Source of the DNA: Nepenthes gracilis
Taxonomy: Eukaryota > Streptophyta > Magnoliopsida > Caryophyllales > Nepenthaceae
DNA length: 64,000 nt
NCBI GenBank assembly: GCA_033239525.1
Contig: BSYO01000033.1
Location: 1,107,501-1,171,500 of the forward strand
Reading direction: 5' to 3'
The first letter of the stretch is position 1. Each line of letters opens with the position of its first letter. This document shows positions 11,608 through 22,026 of this stretch, piece after piece. The translations under genes and the position numbers were made by a program. Below the pieces are notes generated by a model. The model made no database searches and had not been told where the DNA came from. It saw only the letters and a list, made by a program, of their open reading frames with translations.

Positions 11608-12571
11608 CTATGACGCGCTCATCCTCCGAGGAAGACTCAACGACAACACCCGGTGGATCCCCAGAGACCTCAACCCGCGGACTCTTGGGAGGCCGCTCGG
11701 AGGGCCCCTCGGATCACAAGAGGACCCTCTCTTTTCCTCAACTTCTTCCTCTTCGAGGCGTGTGACGGAACCGCCGGTCGACACCTCCACTTGGCTTCCA
11801 AGCTTTTCAGTGGGACAGCCGAGATGTTTTTCTTCCCGTGCTAAAACCGCCTGCATTCGCCAAAGACCAAGTCTCGTGACCTCCCCTCGCGGCCTCTCTC
11901 TCCTCATCGCAATGTCTCGAGCAATACTTGCTAGCGACATTTCCCACACGGAGGAGAGCTCCCGGCTGTCGGCCACCTTCGTAAAGAAGAACTGTCCTTC
12001 CACCTTTGGTGGAATCCGGGTTCCCTCCGCTCAACTCCTGCAAACTCGTGGACGGGGGTCATGGCTATCCATTCGAGAGTCCGATTAAAACGAAACATAA
12101 TCTTCACCATGACCGCTCGAGAGTTTTGCCATGGCGCGCGCGAAGACGCACAGAGAGGACCAGCACTGATGGCGTTAGGGTCAAGCTTCGCAACGGAATG
12201 TACCCAACTCCTTCATCGGGCGGCGAGAGCTCGGTCGGGCCGTCTGGGAAACGAAGCCCACCTTTAAGGTGAACTTCAGATACGGTGATATAACCAGCCG
12301 GGCGGGCTCTTCGCCTCTCAGAAGCGCCTAGAACCGCCATCGTGACCGACGCTGGAATGTAATACTTCGCCCGGATCTGCTCGAGGTCCTGCGAAGTAAG
12401 GGAAGAGACGATCTCATCAATACCAGGGGCCATGGTAGCAAATGAGAAAAGCAAAAACGCCGTAGGTTTTCGGAGGAAACGGAAGGAAGGAAGGAGAAAG
12501 CACGAAGAATAGTGAAGATACGACGAAGGATTTAAAGAGATTTTGAAAAGATGAAGAGGCGCCCTCATCAT
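11608..12571 (-). pseudogene. Antisense ORF of TAT element (Transposase_28-like)
   Basis: On the minus strand the frame from 12,571 carries MAPGIDEIVSSL, then QIRAKYYIPASVT, then RPAGYITVSEVHLKGGLRFP. This resembles the N-terminal part of plant proteins in the family called putative gypsy-type transposon (PF04195), in which a helix is followed by an EYRIP-type motif and a strand leading to GLR-P. After a frame break, the frame at 11,608-12,003 begins with FFFTKVADS, like the later conserved part. Antisense ORFs between integrase and 3' LTR are known in TAT elements; their function is unsettled. Here the ORF is interrupted. Confidence 0.6.
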
Positions 12572-12819
12572 GGCCGTCCCACGTGTCAGCTCCCCATACG
12601 CAGTGAGCAGGCGTAGGCCTTAGGGTTTCCCGAGGCGATGTCACATCAATCGCCCATCGCATTCAATGCCCCATGGGGAGAGGAAACGGCGGCGAAAGTT
12701 AGGTTCCATAACTTACAAGAGGATCCCGGACACCTTTCACGCCACGTAAGGCGAAGACCGCGGCCCACGATGGCGAGAAGACGCCAGAAGGCATGTCAAA
12801 CGGCCAATCCTCGAACCGC

Positions 12820-12835
12820 CCGACATGGGGGCTCG
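12820..12835 (+). other. Weak polypurine-tract position
   Basis: CATGGGGGCTCG lies immediately before the 3' LTR. A G run is where the plus-strand primer should be, but the tract is short and mixed. Confidence 0.4.
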
Positions 12836-13604
12836 TGATGGGTCCCGACCTTGGGGCCCAAAAATCGCGAACACAGCCCAAAAGGCCGCACAAGAAGGCC
12901 GCCCAAAGGCCCATGTGCCCGGCCCGGTTCGAACAACTGCTCGACTCCAACTCACTTGGCCGCCCGAACAAACAACGAGACTCCTCCGTGGCGGGGCAAC
13001 CGTAAAGACCAAAAACAACCCAGATGCCGCCGGCCGCGCGCAACGGCCTCCCGACACGCCGCACCGCACCATGCGCCTCGGAAGGCCAGATTGGGGCAGG
13101 GCCGTGACAGTGTCCTGTCACAGCCCGCACCCATAGTGGTGGCAGAGACAGCCCGACGTGCCTACGCCACGTGTCGCCTTCATACTAAAAGATCACATTC
13201 CCTATAAATACCCAACTCAAGCACTGAAGGGGGCTACCTTTTCGAACCTTCTTTTCGCTCCCAGAGCTCCGTAACCAAACTTTGGTAAAATCCCAGAGAA
13301 GAAAGAAACGGAAAAGTAGTACTCACCGAGTTTGTGTCGCCCGAGGACGCTAAGTCTCCCGGGCCTCCATCGCCGTATTTCTTCTTCATAGTGAGATTTC
13401 TGACGACAAGTCCACCATAGTGGTTTTTAATCCTTCGTCACACTTTGAAGGATTTTCTACGTAAACAAAGTGTTCGTCCCTACTCCCGCATTTCTCTACC
13501 GCTAGACTAACATTCGCTACTTGTTGCTCCAACTCTCCAGCCCGCGCGCCGAGAGATCCGTTCTCACCCTACCTCTTGCGCGCCCAGAGTTACTGGACGC
13601 AACA
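12836..13604 (+). repeat. 3' LTR of TAT element
   Basis: It starts TGATGGGTCC and ends GGACGCAACA. It pairs with 3,896-4,665, and TATAAATA is at 13,203-13,210. Many small differences from the 5' LTR point to an old insertion. Confidence 0.93.
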
Positions 13605-13839
13605 ATATATATATATATATCATGTATTTAAAATCGCACAAAATTATCAATTATTACAATCTTAAAAAATTTAAAAATGATAAGTAAGATCTCTTTCAGC
13701 ATCAATTGTTATGCTAGTTTGATATACAATTTCTACGTTCCCAACAACACGTGAGAGTTGTCACCTAATGCGGCATTTATTTCCCGTTGCGCAAGTAGGT
13801 GATGCAGCAAAATCATGTACAAGTCATTGTCTGTCATTT

Positions 13840-14066
13840 GGGATTGGGGGTGGTTCCATCTCTTTAAAAAATAAAAATTATTTTTCTCCATATTTCAACC
13901 ATCCATTTTAAAATGGATGGTTATAATTTAATAACTAATTTAAACTGATTTTTTTATATTTTAAAAATAGTTATTTTATAACCACTCATTTAATTACTAG
14001 CGACTTAAATTAGAAAAAGATTGACTCTATCTCTATTTCTTTAAAAAATGGAGCATTCTAATCCCA
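13840..14066. mobile_element. MITE-like element with 26-bp palindrome
   Basis: The ends are imperfect inverted repeats: GGGATTGGGGGTGGTTCCAT at the left, and on the opposite strand GGGATTAGAATGCTCCAT at the right. Inside, 13,897-13,922 is a perfect palindrome, AACCATCCATTTT followed by its complement. There is no coding capacity. Related, more decayed copies appear at 32.2, 34.6, 37.7 and 38.2 kb. A target duplication cannot be fixed (ATTT on both sides is possible). Confidence 0.5.
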
Positions 14067-14566
14067 TTTAATTACATACAAAGAAAAAGGAGCCACGTTG
14101 CCTTGTCATATGGCCATGCCTCCAACGTGCATAACATCAACCAATATAAAAAAAAAAAATTGTATGAATCTACGTCATTTTTTTTATATATGATCATCAC
14201 TTAATTATTATAAAAGGGTTTTATTAACGTGTCCACATCTTCATGCTGACATTGCAACATCAATAAATTTTAATAAATAATTATACATAGCTTATATGTA
14301 TTTAAATCATATCTAACAATTCAATATAGTATTGAAACATTCCACCAAGGAAATAAGACTTTGATATTTTGAGATTTTAGATATCTAATAGTCCTTTTGT
14401 TGATCGTATGTGAAGAAAAAAAATTACAAAACATGTTTAAATTGAAAAATATAATTAAAAAATATGTTTCGCAGTATGTGAAAATTTTTCATGATTTTTG
14501 GTTAGATCATCAACATTCTTTTCAAAAAATAAACCCTTTCTTCGGAGTATAGTTATGTATGAAAAC

Positions 14567-14912
14567 ACCGACTTTTTCACACCTCATGCATCAAGAACTT
14601 AAAAGAATTTTTATGAGTTCCACTTTTCCCATCTATTCATTCTTTTGAATTTTGTTATGTTCTCGTTCTTCTATAAAATGATGGGAGTCCTTCGTATATA
14701 TAAAAAAAAACTAAAAAGGATGAATATTTAAATAAAATTTAAAAAAAATTAACAATAATTAAAAAAATAAGATTAAAAATACTTGACTTTGACCCATTTT
14801 TTTTCAAAAATTTTCTAAGAAAAGTACCAAAATCTCATACTTATATTTTCCGCTCACTTCTCTCAAATTTTGCAAAAAATAGACTACAAAAAGATTTTGA
14901 TGCCTTTATAAA
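14567..14912 (+). repeat. Ghost third copy of the MLP upstream region
   Basis: From ACTTTTTCAC onward this aligns with 460-810 and 28,879-29,229 with moderate divergence, including the TCTATTCAT and ACTACAAAAAGATT landmarks. It stops before the promoter, and no MLP exon follows. It lacks the LTR that abuts the other two copies. It shows that a third MLP unit once stood here. Confidence 0.8.
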
Positions 14913-15640
14913 GAGAAATACTAAAACAAGTACAAATGAGTGTCTATTATATACATCTTAGACATGAACCATACTGCTGGCCATGCATAAGTATCCTTCA
15001 TGCACTATCAAGTCATAGAGATGTCTTCTCAAATATACTTATATATTACTCGCGTGTCGATCAGATATCCTCTCAAGCAATTTTAGATCTAATTTTCTTA
15101 ACCAAATTAAAATTTTTTCTTAAAAGTCACTTAATTATATCAATTTCTAATATCATGAATTATATCTACTATTCATGTGTTATATTACTAATAAGAGCCA
15201 AGGAATTTAAGTATTTTTAACTAGTTGTCGCATAAGTTAATAACTTCTAACATCTTATGTTCATAAATAATATAATAGATTTAATGATAAATACTAAATT
15301 TTTGATAATTTTAAATATCTAAAAATCAAATATTTAATTATTATCTTATTTAATTTTATTGGGCAAAATTTTATTCTAAAGACAAATCGTGGAACTCTCA
15401 TAAAACATACATATCTCAACTATGTAAAAATATTTTTTTATCAACAATAACCCTCCTGCTGAAATAATCATTCTAAGCAAACTAAATTTGTATACGCTTA
15501 CCAAAAAAATTAAACATTGATATGTGATATATATATTCATATCACACTACAATATATTAGCATAATTTTATATAATATAATTATAATTAAACAGCATTCA
15601 TGAAAAATCAATATTGTGCCAAAAAATATGAATGATCAAC
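14913..15640. other. AT-rich unassigned stretch
   Basis: No gene and no clear repeat ends are seen. An open frame at 14,936-15,220 has no recognisable protein features. Confidence 0.5.
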
Positions 15641-15849
15641 AAACTAAATAATTTTCTATTTTAGATTTTCTTTTATTTCAAAATCCAAATCAATATTCGG
15701 GTAATAACACGAACGCGCCTTAGGCGCCAACCCGACTACTCTAAATATCCTCCGAAATTTTTAAATATTTAATTAATTTTATAACGTCCAAATTTCTAAA
15801 AATCATTAATAATATTAAATTAATTCGAATAAAAATTTGAGATATTACA
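15640..15849 (-). repeat. 3' LTR fragment of degenerate Ty3/gypsy
   Basis: On the minus strand the LTR starts TGTAATATCTC at 15,849, directly after the polyprotein tail. It resembles the LTR starts at 449 and 28,867, including the CCGACTACTCTAAATATCC-type block on the plus strand. It is cut short near 15,640. Confidence 0.65.
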
Positions 15850-18800
15850 TTCTCTCCTTCTTATAAAAATTTTGACCTCGAAATTTATACTTCTCGATCT
15901 TAACCTCAATTATCCAACAATAAAGATATTCTTCCGAACTTTGTCTTCACACATCTCAAACCACTTTACCGATTGAATAATTCATCCGAAATCTGATCCT
16001 CAATACTAGATCCTTTTTATTCCAAAATCCGAATTGAAGCTTTAACACAACACAGATTTTCTTCAATCGACGACGATTCCAATCCAATCACATTCGAAAG
16101 ATCATTCACATATTTATTATACAAATCACATAGGAGATATTATGTCCATACATCAAATTCAGATATAAGGCCAATTTACAAACCGTCTCTCCGACCTACC
16201 GAACACTTGGAAGATTCCGACGACCCTTATCTTCAAATTACTCGACGACCTCTAAACTCAAAATTCATCTTTTCAAGATACTTTCATAAACATCTGACCA
16301 TCCACATCGAACTTCAAATCGAACTGCAAATTCGATTTCCTACTCGAAGCCTCAAATCATATCTTGTGACAAATAGCCAAAAGTCTACACACTTTCGCTG
16401 CACTACTCTGATTGATCATCTGCCTAAAATCAAAATCAAAAGCCTCACAATCAGAATATCTAACAATCTGCTCATCTTGACAACATGCCAACAGCGAATC
16501 TCGGAAACGACATCCTGATCGGCAAGCAAAGAGTTGACTCCATCAACTCATCCATCATCCTCCAAATTGCTACCAATCTTTTAGTCATCCGAGGCGGACC
16601 TAAAATACAAATCTTAAGGCTTCTTTTTTTGCTCGACTTCATATTTAGGCACGAATATACCTTGCCACACAGGCCACGACATCGCGCTTTATATTTTGCC
16701 TGCTTACCTCGACGTATGATCAACTTGCCATCAAATTCTCTCTCCACTCCGCAAAGTGGAGAATCTTCAACGTTCCCTTCGAATTTGGACAAATCAAAAC
16801 TCAAGATAGCAGCTAACAATATCATTTGCTTTCGAGTTTTCATCTAATCAACTTTCGAGCTTTTATCTAATCAGCTTCCAAACTTTCATCCAATCAGCGA
16901 CAATCAAACGAGAGAATTCTTGTGAACATGTCTCCTCTCGAACGTGCAAAGGGAAAGCACTAATACAGAATACTCGATATTGCCTGCTCGATCGCTTTCA
17001 ACTTCAATATAGCTCATCCAAAAGGGCTTTATTTCTGATCTTCTCAAAAACTTTTCCTGCAGATGGGAATTTCGTTCAAAATCCAATCCTAACAGTAAAG
17101 AGAAAATTCTTCTGGCCTAGACTTTCCACTGGCATCTTCGACATAGCACTTCACACACAAAAATCCTCTAGGCTGTATCGCATCCTGAACTTTTCTTTGG
17201 ATAATGCGCCCGACCATACTAAATTCTTACATATCGAGATCTTTCTTAAAAGCATTACTGAACGCTACCAAACTTTCTGATCCATCAAGGATCGACAAAA
17301 TCGGCACCGACGATAATCTATTCTTCAATTATCGAGAACTTTCCTCACAAGTATCACTTCAAAACTTCTATTCCAAGGACATCATATAACACTGTAATCA
17401 TCAAAAAACTTTTAACATATCTCCAATCATAACCAATCAAATCTAAGAAACTCCAATATCCCACGACCTCAGCTAGTCATTTTCAATTGCCACTACTTTC
17501 ACCTTCTTTGAATTTTCAAATGTCTCATTCAGAACCTTATGAACAAAAAGGACATCTTCTTAAAATTTACAGCTGACTTTCTAATCAGGTCTCATACTCC
17601 TTAAAATTCTTCAAACGAATTAGAACACCGATAACAAAATCACCCCAAACAAAACCACTATAAATAAAACCATCACAACTGATCCAAATACGATCACAAA
17701 TCCAATCGATAATATCCATAAAAGACGCCCAAACATTCGATAACCTAAAACCACCATCAAAACTTCGCAATAGACACAACTTAACGTGAAAGTTGTTTTA
17801 TGCACATCCTTCCACTGAATTCTCAATTAAGGATACCTCAAGCACAACTCAATCTTAGAGAAAATCTAAATTTCTTCAAATGGATCCAACAAATCCTCGA
17901 TTCTTGAGAGCTGATACATATCCAATTCCCTAAATAATCCAAGTATAGATCTATCAATCCAATTTTATTCACTAGAGAATATTTAAGTACTCCACGCCAA
18001 GACACTTGGCCGAATGAAACCGTCTCAATAGATTCTACAATTACTATTTTTATTTCTTCAGTTCAAACAAGACTACCCCATACGGAGCCTTCGAAATAGA
18101 CGCAAATCGAAATACAACATCGAAAATAAATTTAATCTCTTAATCTATGAGCAATCGAGTTGAATCCTCTGAAAAATATTTTCAACTCGTAGATGACCCA
18201 AAATGCCTTCAATGGTTACAGAATAACTCTCCAATGTGATCATATACTCCAAATGAGCTTAGCACCCATATTCAACAAATGACTTACTCGTAATGCCGAA
18301 ATCAACTCTTAAGCCTTCTTACTGATCCTTCCTTAGAACTCCGATGACTCATAACCAAAAATACATAATGGAAAGGTCTTGTCAAAACAACCTTCCACGA
18401 CTGAAGATCCGACTCTAATTTCATGAGCCATAACTGTAAATGTTCAATTTGGAACCATCTGAACTCGTACCTAGATGTCTGAAATTCAACCGATCTTTTG
18501 GCAGATGGCATATTGGGTCGTAATTTAAAGCAAACTCCACTTCCGACGAAACAAACTCATCTCGCGAACTTATTCTAGCAACACTTATAGGTTGACCCAG
18601 CAAACTCGAATTTCGAGGAAGAAGACTTTGCTTCATCTAACTCTCCATTAGCTTGTCCTTCGGAGAATAAACAAATCCATCTTTCGAGTTCTGACTCTAA
18701 TACTTTGGTTACTTCTAAAAACACTTCTCCCGAAACTGCTCCTACTCGATCAACAGGACCTGGACTAACTCTTCGCCTTGAGCCCAAAGTCAAAATGACG

Positions 18801-19663
18801 CCGACTGCTTTCAAATTGAATCTTGAATTCCTCAACTATTGTCATGTTTCAACAAATCTTTCAAATTCTTCAACATCTCCTCGAACATTGCTTTCAAAGA
18901 CTGAACCACAAACTATTTCTCTTTCAATTCTTCAACGATGAAAGATTTACGGGGACGATTATTCACCCGATCGCAGCAACAAGAAGGAATGGACAACCCT
19001 TGAGTCTTCCTCTCACTCTAGCCGTAGTTTCTAACCTTGACACGATCAGCATCCTCGCTGCCAACAAAATCAGACTTGTATATCATTGTCTTATCTTCTG
19101 ACAACGGTTGTCCATCAAAATTTCACAGCTTCCCTTACAAAGAGAAACAAGTTGACTTGACCTGAGCTTTTTCATTTTTATCCACAGCATCCAAACTTGA
19201 CGAGCCTTCATTCATCTCAACTTCTACCACTTACCTTCCTGCTTGCCAAAAATTTCATTCTACTTTGCGAGATTTTGAACCAATCAACTTTATCACCTAC
19301 CATTCTGCCGATCAAAATCTCCATCTATTCCGTGAGATTTCGGACCATCACCATCTAATGTCACTACTTCTTTTCCAAAATCACAAAACCCAACAAAACT
19401 TTCACATATTAAAAGAAACTAAGCAAAATCTTCCTTCTACCTCTATATCAATCCGCTTATTATGGCGCTCGTGCGACTCATCAAAATCAAATTATCATCC
19501 TTCCAATCTAAACCTAAACATTCACAACTCGCCCTTATAATTCAAATCGAAGCCTCAACGACCAAAATTTTCTATCATCTGTCAAAGACAATACTTACCA
19601 CGTCCAAAACGTCAATATTTTATTTATCCAAAATGACCCAAAGTACCTCTCCTTACGACTTTT
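15850..19663 (-). pseudogene. Decayed Ty3/gypsy internal region (pol relics)
   Basis: Translation of the minus strand gives readable traces of a chromovirus-type pol. LSRIEDLLDPFEE and IFSKIE, then DVHKTTF (about 17,790-17,935), match the RT palm. VWASFMDII and then ISCDGFIYSGF (about 17,640-17,730) match the block around the catalytic YxDD, here lost. SVPILSILDGSE with AFSNAFKKDL (about 17,240-17,310) matches the RNase H start. KFRGQNFYKKERM at about 15,850-15,890 is the tail commonly seen before the 3' LTR. Stops are frequent and nothing is functional. Protease and gag could not be identified. Confidence 0.75.
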
Positions 19664-19674
19664 CTCTAATACCA
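19664..19674 (-). other. Primer-binding site relic (initiator tRNA-Met type)
   Basis: The minus strand reads TGGTATTAGAG, one base from the common TGGTATCAGAG. It stands four bases from the LTR end at 19,679. It fixes the orientation of the gypsy element. Confidence 0.65.
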
Positions 19675-19678
19675 CTTC

Positions 19679-19913
19679 TGTTACGAACTCATATCAAACA
19701 GGTCGATTAAATAATTAATTAAAATTTTTAAAATTTAAATCACAAATAAATTTAATAGATAATACCAAGTCTCAAAATTTAGGTGTGACAAACTAAAATA
19801 CAGAGGACCCGATAAATCAAAACCCTCATAGGACCTCATCGGATAACTATCCGAATAATATAAATACAACCTACTCTACAATTATCGTAAGAGAGTTAAC
19901 AATTTAAACTAAA
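19679..19913 (-). repeat. 5' LTR fragment of degenerate Ty3/gypsy
   Basis: This is the end of the LTR next to the primer site. It aligns with 22,027-22,265: both share AAATTTAATA, a GGACCTCATCGGA-like block and ATATAAATAC. It is interrupted at 19,914, where the partial TAT gag begins. Confidence 0.65.
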
Positions 19914-19920
19914 ATTTAAC

Positions 19921-20982
19921 TATCCAAACAAGGTATTTATCTAAGTAATGGATTTTTTTAAACGGGGGATCCTCCTTACTTCTAAAGTGAATCTACCCAA
20001 AAAAACTCTTCAAACTTTCCCTTGACCCTTACTTGATACGAGCCAAGTGCCAATGTTGTTTTTTGATCTTCCTACTGGAGGCAAATAGAGACAGAAAGTA
20101 ATCTGCTAATTCTTCAAACGACTGGATCGAATTTGGTGCTAAACGATGGAACCAAATTCGAGTATCCCCCTTTAGTGTCAAGAGAAAACACTAACACATA
20201 CTCATCTCGTCCAATCTTTGAAAGCTCAAATGTATACGAAAGTTGTCTAAGTGGTCTATTGGGTCACCACTTCTATCGTAGACTTTCAAGGTAGGCATTT
20301 TAAATTTATGGGGAAGTGAACAAGTTCTGATCTCAATCGTAAAAGGAGACCTTCTCAAATCTACATAGTGCTTTTCTGCACTATCACCGAACACGCGTTG
20401 GAAAACTTTCTCCAGTTTTTCCTCTACATGAGGGGCAACAATTGCTGCTAATCTTTTCTCATTAAGGTAATCCCTCAACTCTAGACAGTTTGGCCGATTA
20501 GAGTGATGACTTTCTTTAGCAGGCTGCACGTTGTAGGATACCACATCGAGATTAGAAAGTCTCCGTTCGTTCCTTGAATATCGAGGATTTCGCCGTTCAA
20601 GGCTTTCTTCCTCAGATCTCGGTCCCAATCGTCCTTCCAACCGAGAACGTCCTTCTTCCCGATTGTTGGAATGCTCTTTTACTTGATTAATAGGTTGCTC
20701 TTCATTTCTCACTGGGCATCTCCTTCTCTAGTTCTTTTTTGAAGTAGGAGCACTTGCGATTAAAATTTGAATTGCTGACAGGATCACTTGTGGGACTGCT
20801 TGTTCTCGTTGTCCCAATTGGATACAAAGAATTTGAAATGCTTCAACCATATTCACCATTCGTTCGTTCATAGTTTCCATCAAAATCATTTGTCTATTTT
20901 TCTCATGACTACCCGCTATAAGGTCGTTGCTAAGAGAAGTAACATCTCTGGGTGCGCTAGTGTGACTTCTGGTGCTTACCAT
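19921..20982 (-). pseudogene. gag: Partial TAT-type gag, copy A
   Basis: The minus-strand ATG at 20,982 opens MVSTRSHTSAPRDVT, like the MVNTR start of the TAT gag at 4,751. The next frame (20,712-20,191) holds HKFKMPTLKVYD and DPIDHLDNFR, the start of the retrotransposon gag core. In another frame WFHRLAPNSIQSFEELADYF and WHLARIKQG follow toward 19,950. The gag is then cut off; no protease, RT or 3' LTR remains. It has frame breaks and is not functional. Confidence 0.82.
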
Positions 20983-21022
20983 AGTTGAATGTGGTGGTTA
21001 GCGGACTTTTTGTTCAAGATAT

Positions 21023-21040
21023 TCCCACAAATGGTGCCAA
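21023..21040 (-). other. TAT primer-binding site, copy A
   Basis: The minus strand reads TTGGCACCATTTGTGGGA, a variant of the site at 4,666, and abuts the LTR that starts at 21,041. Confidence 0.75.
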
Positions 21041-21875
21041 TGATGTGTATTCGAGATCCGTCACAAATCAAATTTTTAGTACGCATCAGATTAAATTTTA
21101 TAAATTTTTAAAATAAATAATTTAATTTTAATTAAATCTAATTTAAAAATAATCAATTTCTATCTCATCGTACATAAGATTCATTTTTAATCTATTAATA
21201 GTTAAAATTTTGTTAGACGTAATGAAAATAAAATTTGAGATAATATTATAATATATATATTATTTTTTGATCTAATTTTTTTATACTATAAAATAAAAAT
21301 TTTAATATTTAAAAGAAAAGGCTGATAATTGGCCAGCCACTCGAGGGGGGTGGACCGCTTTTAAAAAGCCTGCGAGTGATGACAAAGTGGGACCCAAGCT
21401 GTGACCGTACAGCTAATTTTTAATTTAATTAACAAATTCAGAAAACATTTAATTCGAATTTCATTTTAATAATTTAATAAATAAATAAGAAATATCGGAG
21501 TGGGGGGAGTTAGACAAACGGTAACAGATGAATGAAACAAATTTCACGGGCTAATGAAACAAGTGCACGTGGATACGACTAGCTAACCCACGTGCAGTCT
21601 CCACGTGCAAGTCTGGGTTGGGAGGATAAGATTATGAAATAATTTGTTATTCTTTAATTAAAAATTTATTTCTCTCAAGAATAAAACAATTTATAAAAAA
21701 AAGTTATTTAAATATAAAAAGTTTATATTATTTAATACTATTTATTAATATTTTTAAATTATATAACTACATCCATTTCGAAAGATTATTTGCTTTAGTG
21801 CTAAGCAATTTTACATTAAAAATAAGAATTACTATTTATATATCTAATTATATATTTAGTTGCCTAAATTTTACA
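21041..21875 (-). repeat. 5' LTR of TAT fragment, copy A
   Basis: On the minus strand it runs from TGTAAAATTTAGG at 21,875 to CACATCA at 21,041. It is AT-rich, unlike the GC-rich TAT element at 3.9 kb, so it belongs to another family. Three CACGTG boxes lie at 21,566, 21,589 and 21,602. The outer end at 21,875 is inferred from the TG/CA rule and from where gypsy homology resumes at about 21,890. Confidence 0.6.
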
Positions 21876-21880
21876 ATTTA

Positions 21881-22026
21881 ACTTACTGATTTAAATCCCA
21901 ATATTCACAACTCAATTTTTCATTATCTATCAGAGATAATACTTATCAAGTCGAAATATTTAATGAATTATTTATCCAAAATTATTCAAGATGCCACTCT
22001 TTATGACATTTCTATTATATCACTTC
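21881..22026 (-). repeat. Gypsy leader fragment with primer site
   Basis: It aligns with 19,500-19,678 of the degenerate gypsy. A primer-site relic, TGATATAATAG on the minus strand, is at 22,012-22,022. It is a second, separate gypsy 5' end. Confidence 0.55.

Larger units (their letters stand above)
3891..13609 (+). mobile_element. Ty3/gypsy LTR retrotransposon, TAT lineage (broken)
   Basis: The element proper is 3,896-13,604 (9.7 kb), flanked by ATATA at 3,891-3,895 and 13,605-13,609. Order: 5' LTR, primer-binding site, gag, protease, RT, RNase H, a second archaeal-type RNase H, integrase, 52-bp tandem repeats, antisense ORF, 3' LTR. The second RNase H, the TTGGCGCCGTCTGTGG-type primer site and the antisense ORF are known hallmarks of the plant TAT (Ogre/Retand-like) group. 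All coding parts carry frameshifts or stops, so it is not autonomous now. It is much richer in G+C than the flanking AT-rich DNA. The ATATA duplication sits in an AT repeat and so is weaker evidence than usual. Confidence 0.93.

Noticed and set aside
16207..19710. Plus-strand open frames across 16.2-19.7 kb
   Set aside because: The minus strand carries ordered gypsy RT and RNase H motifs, so the plus frames are shadows.
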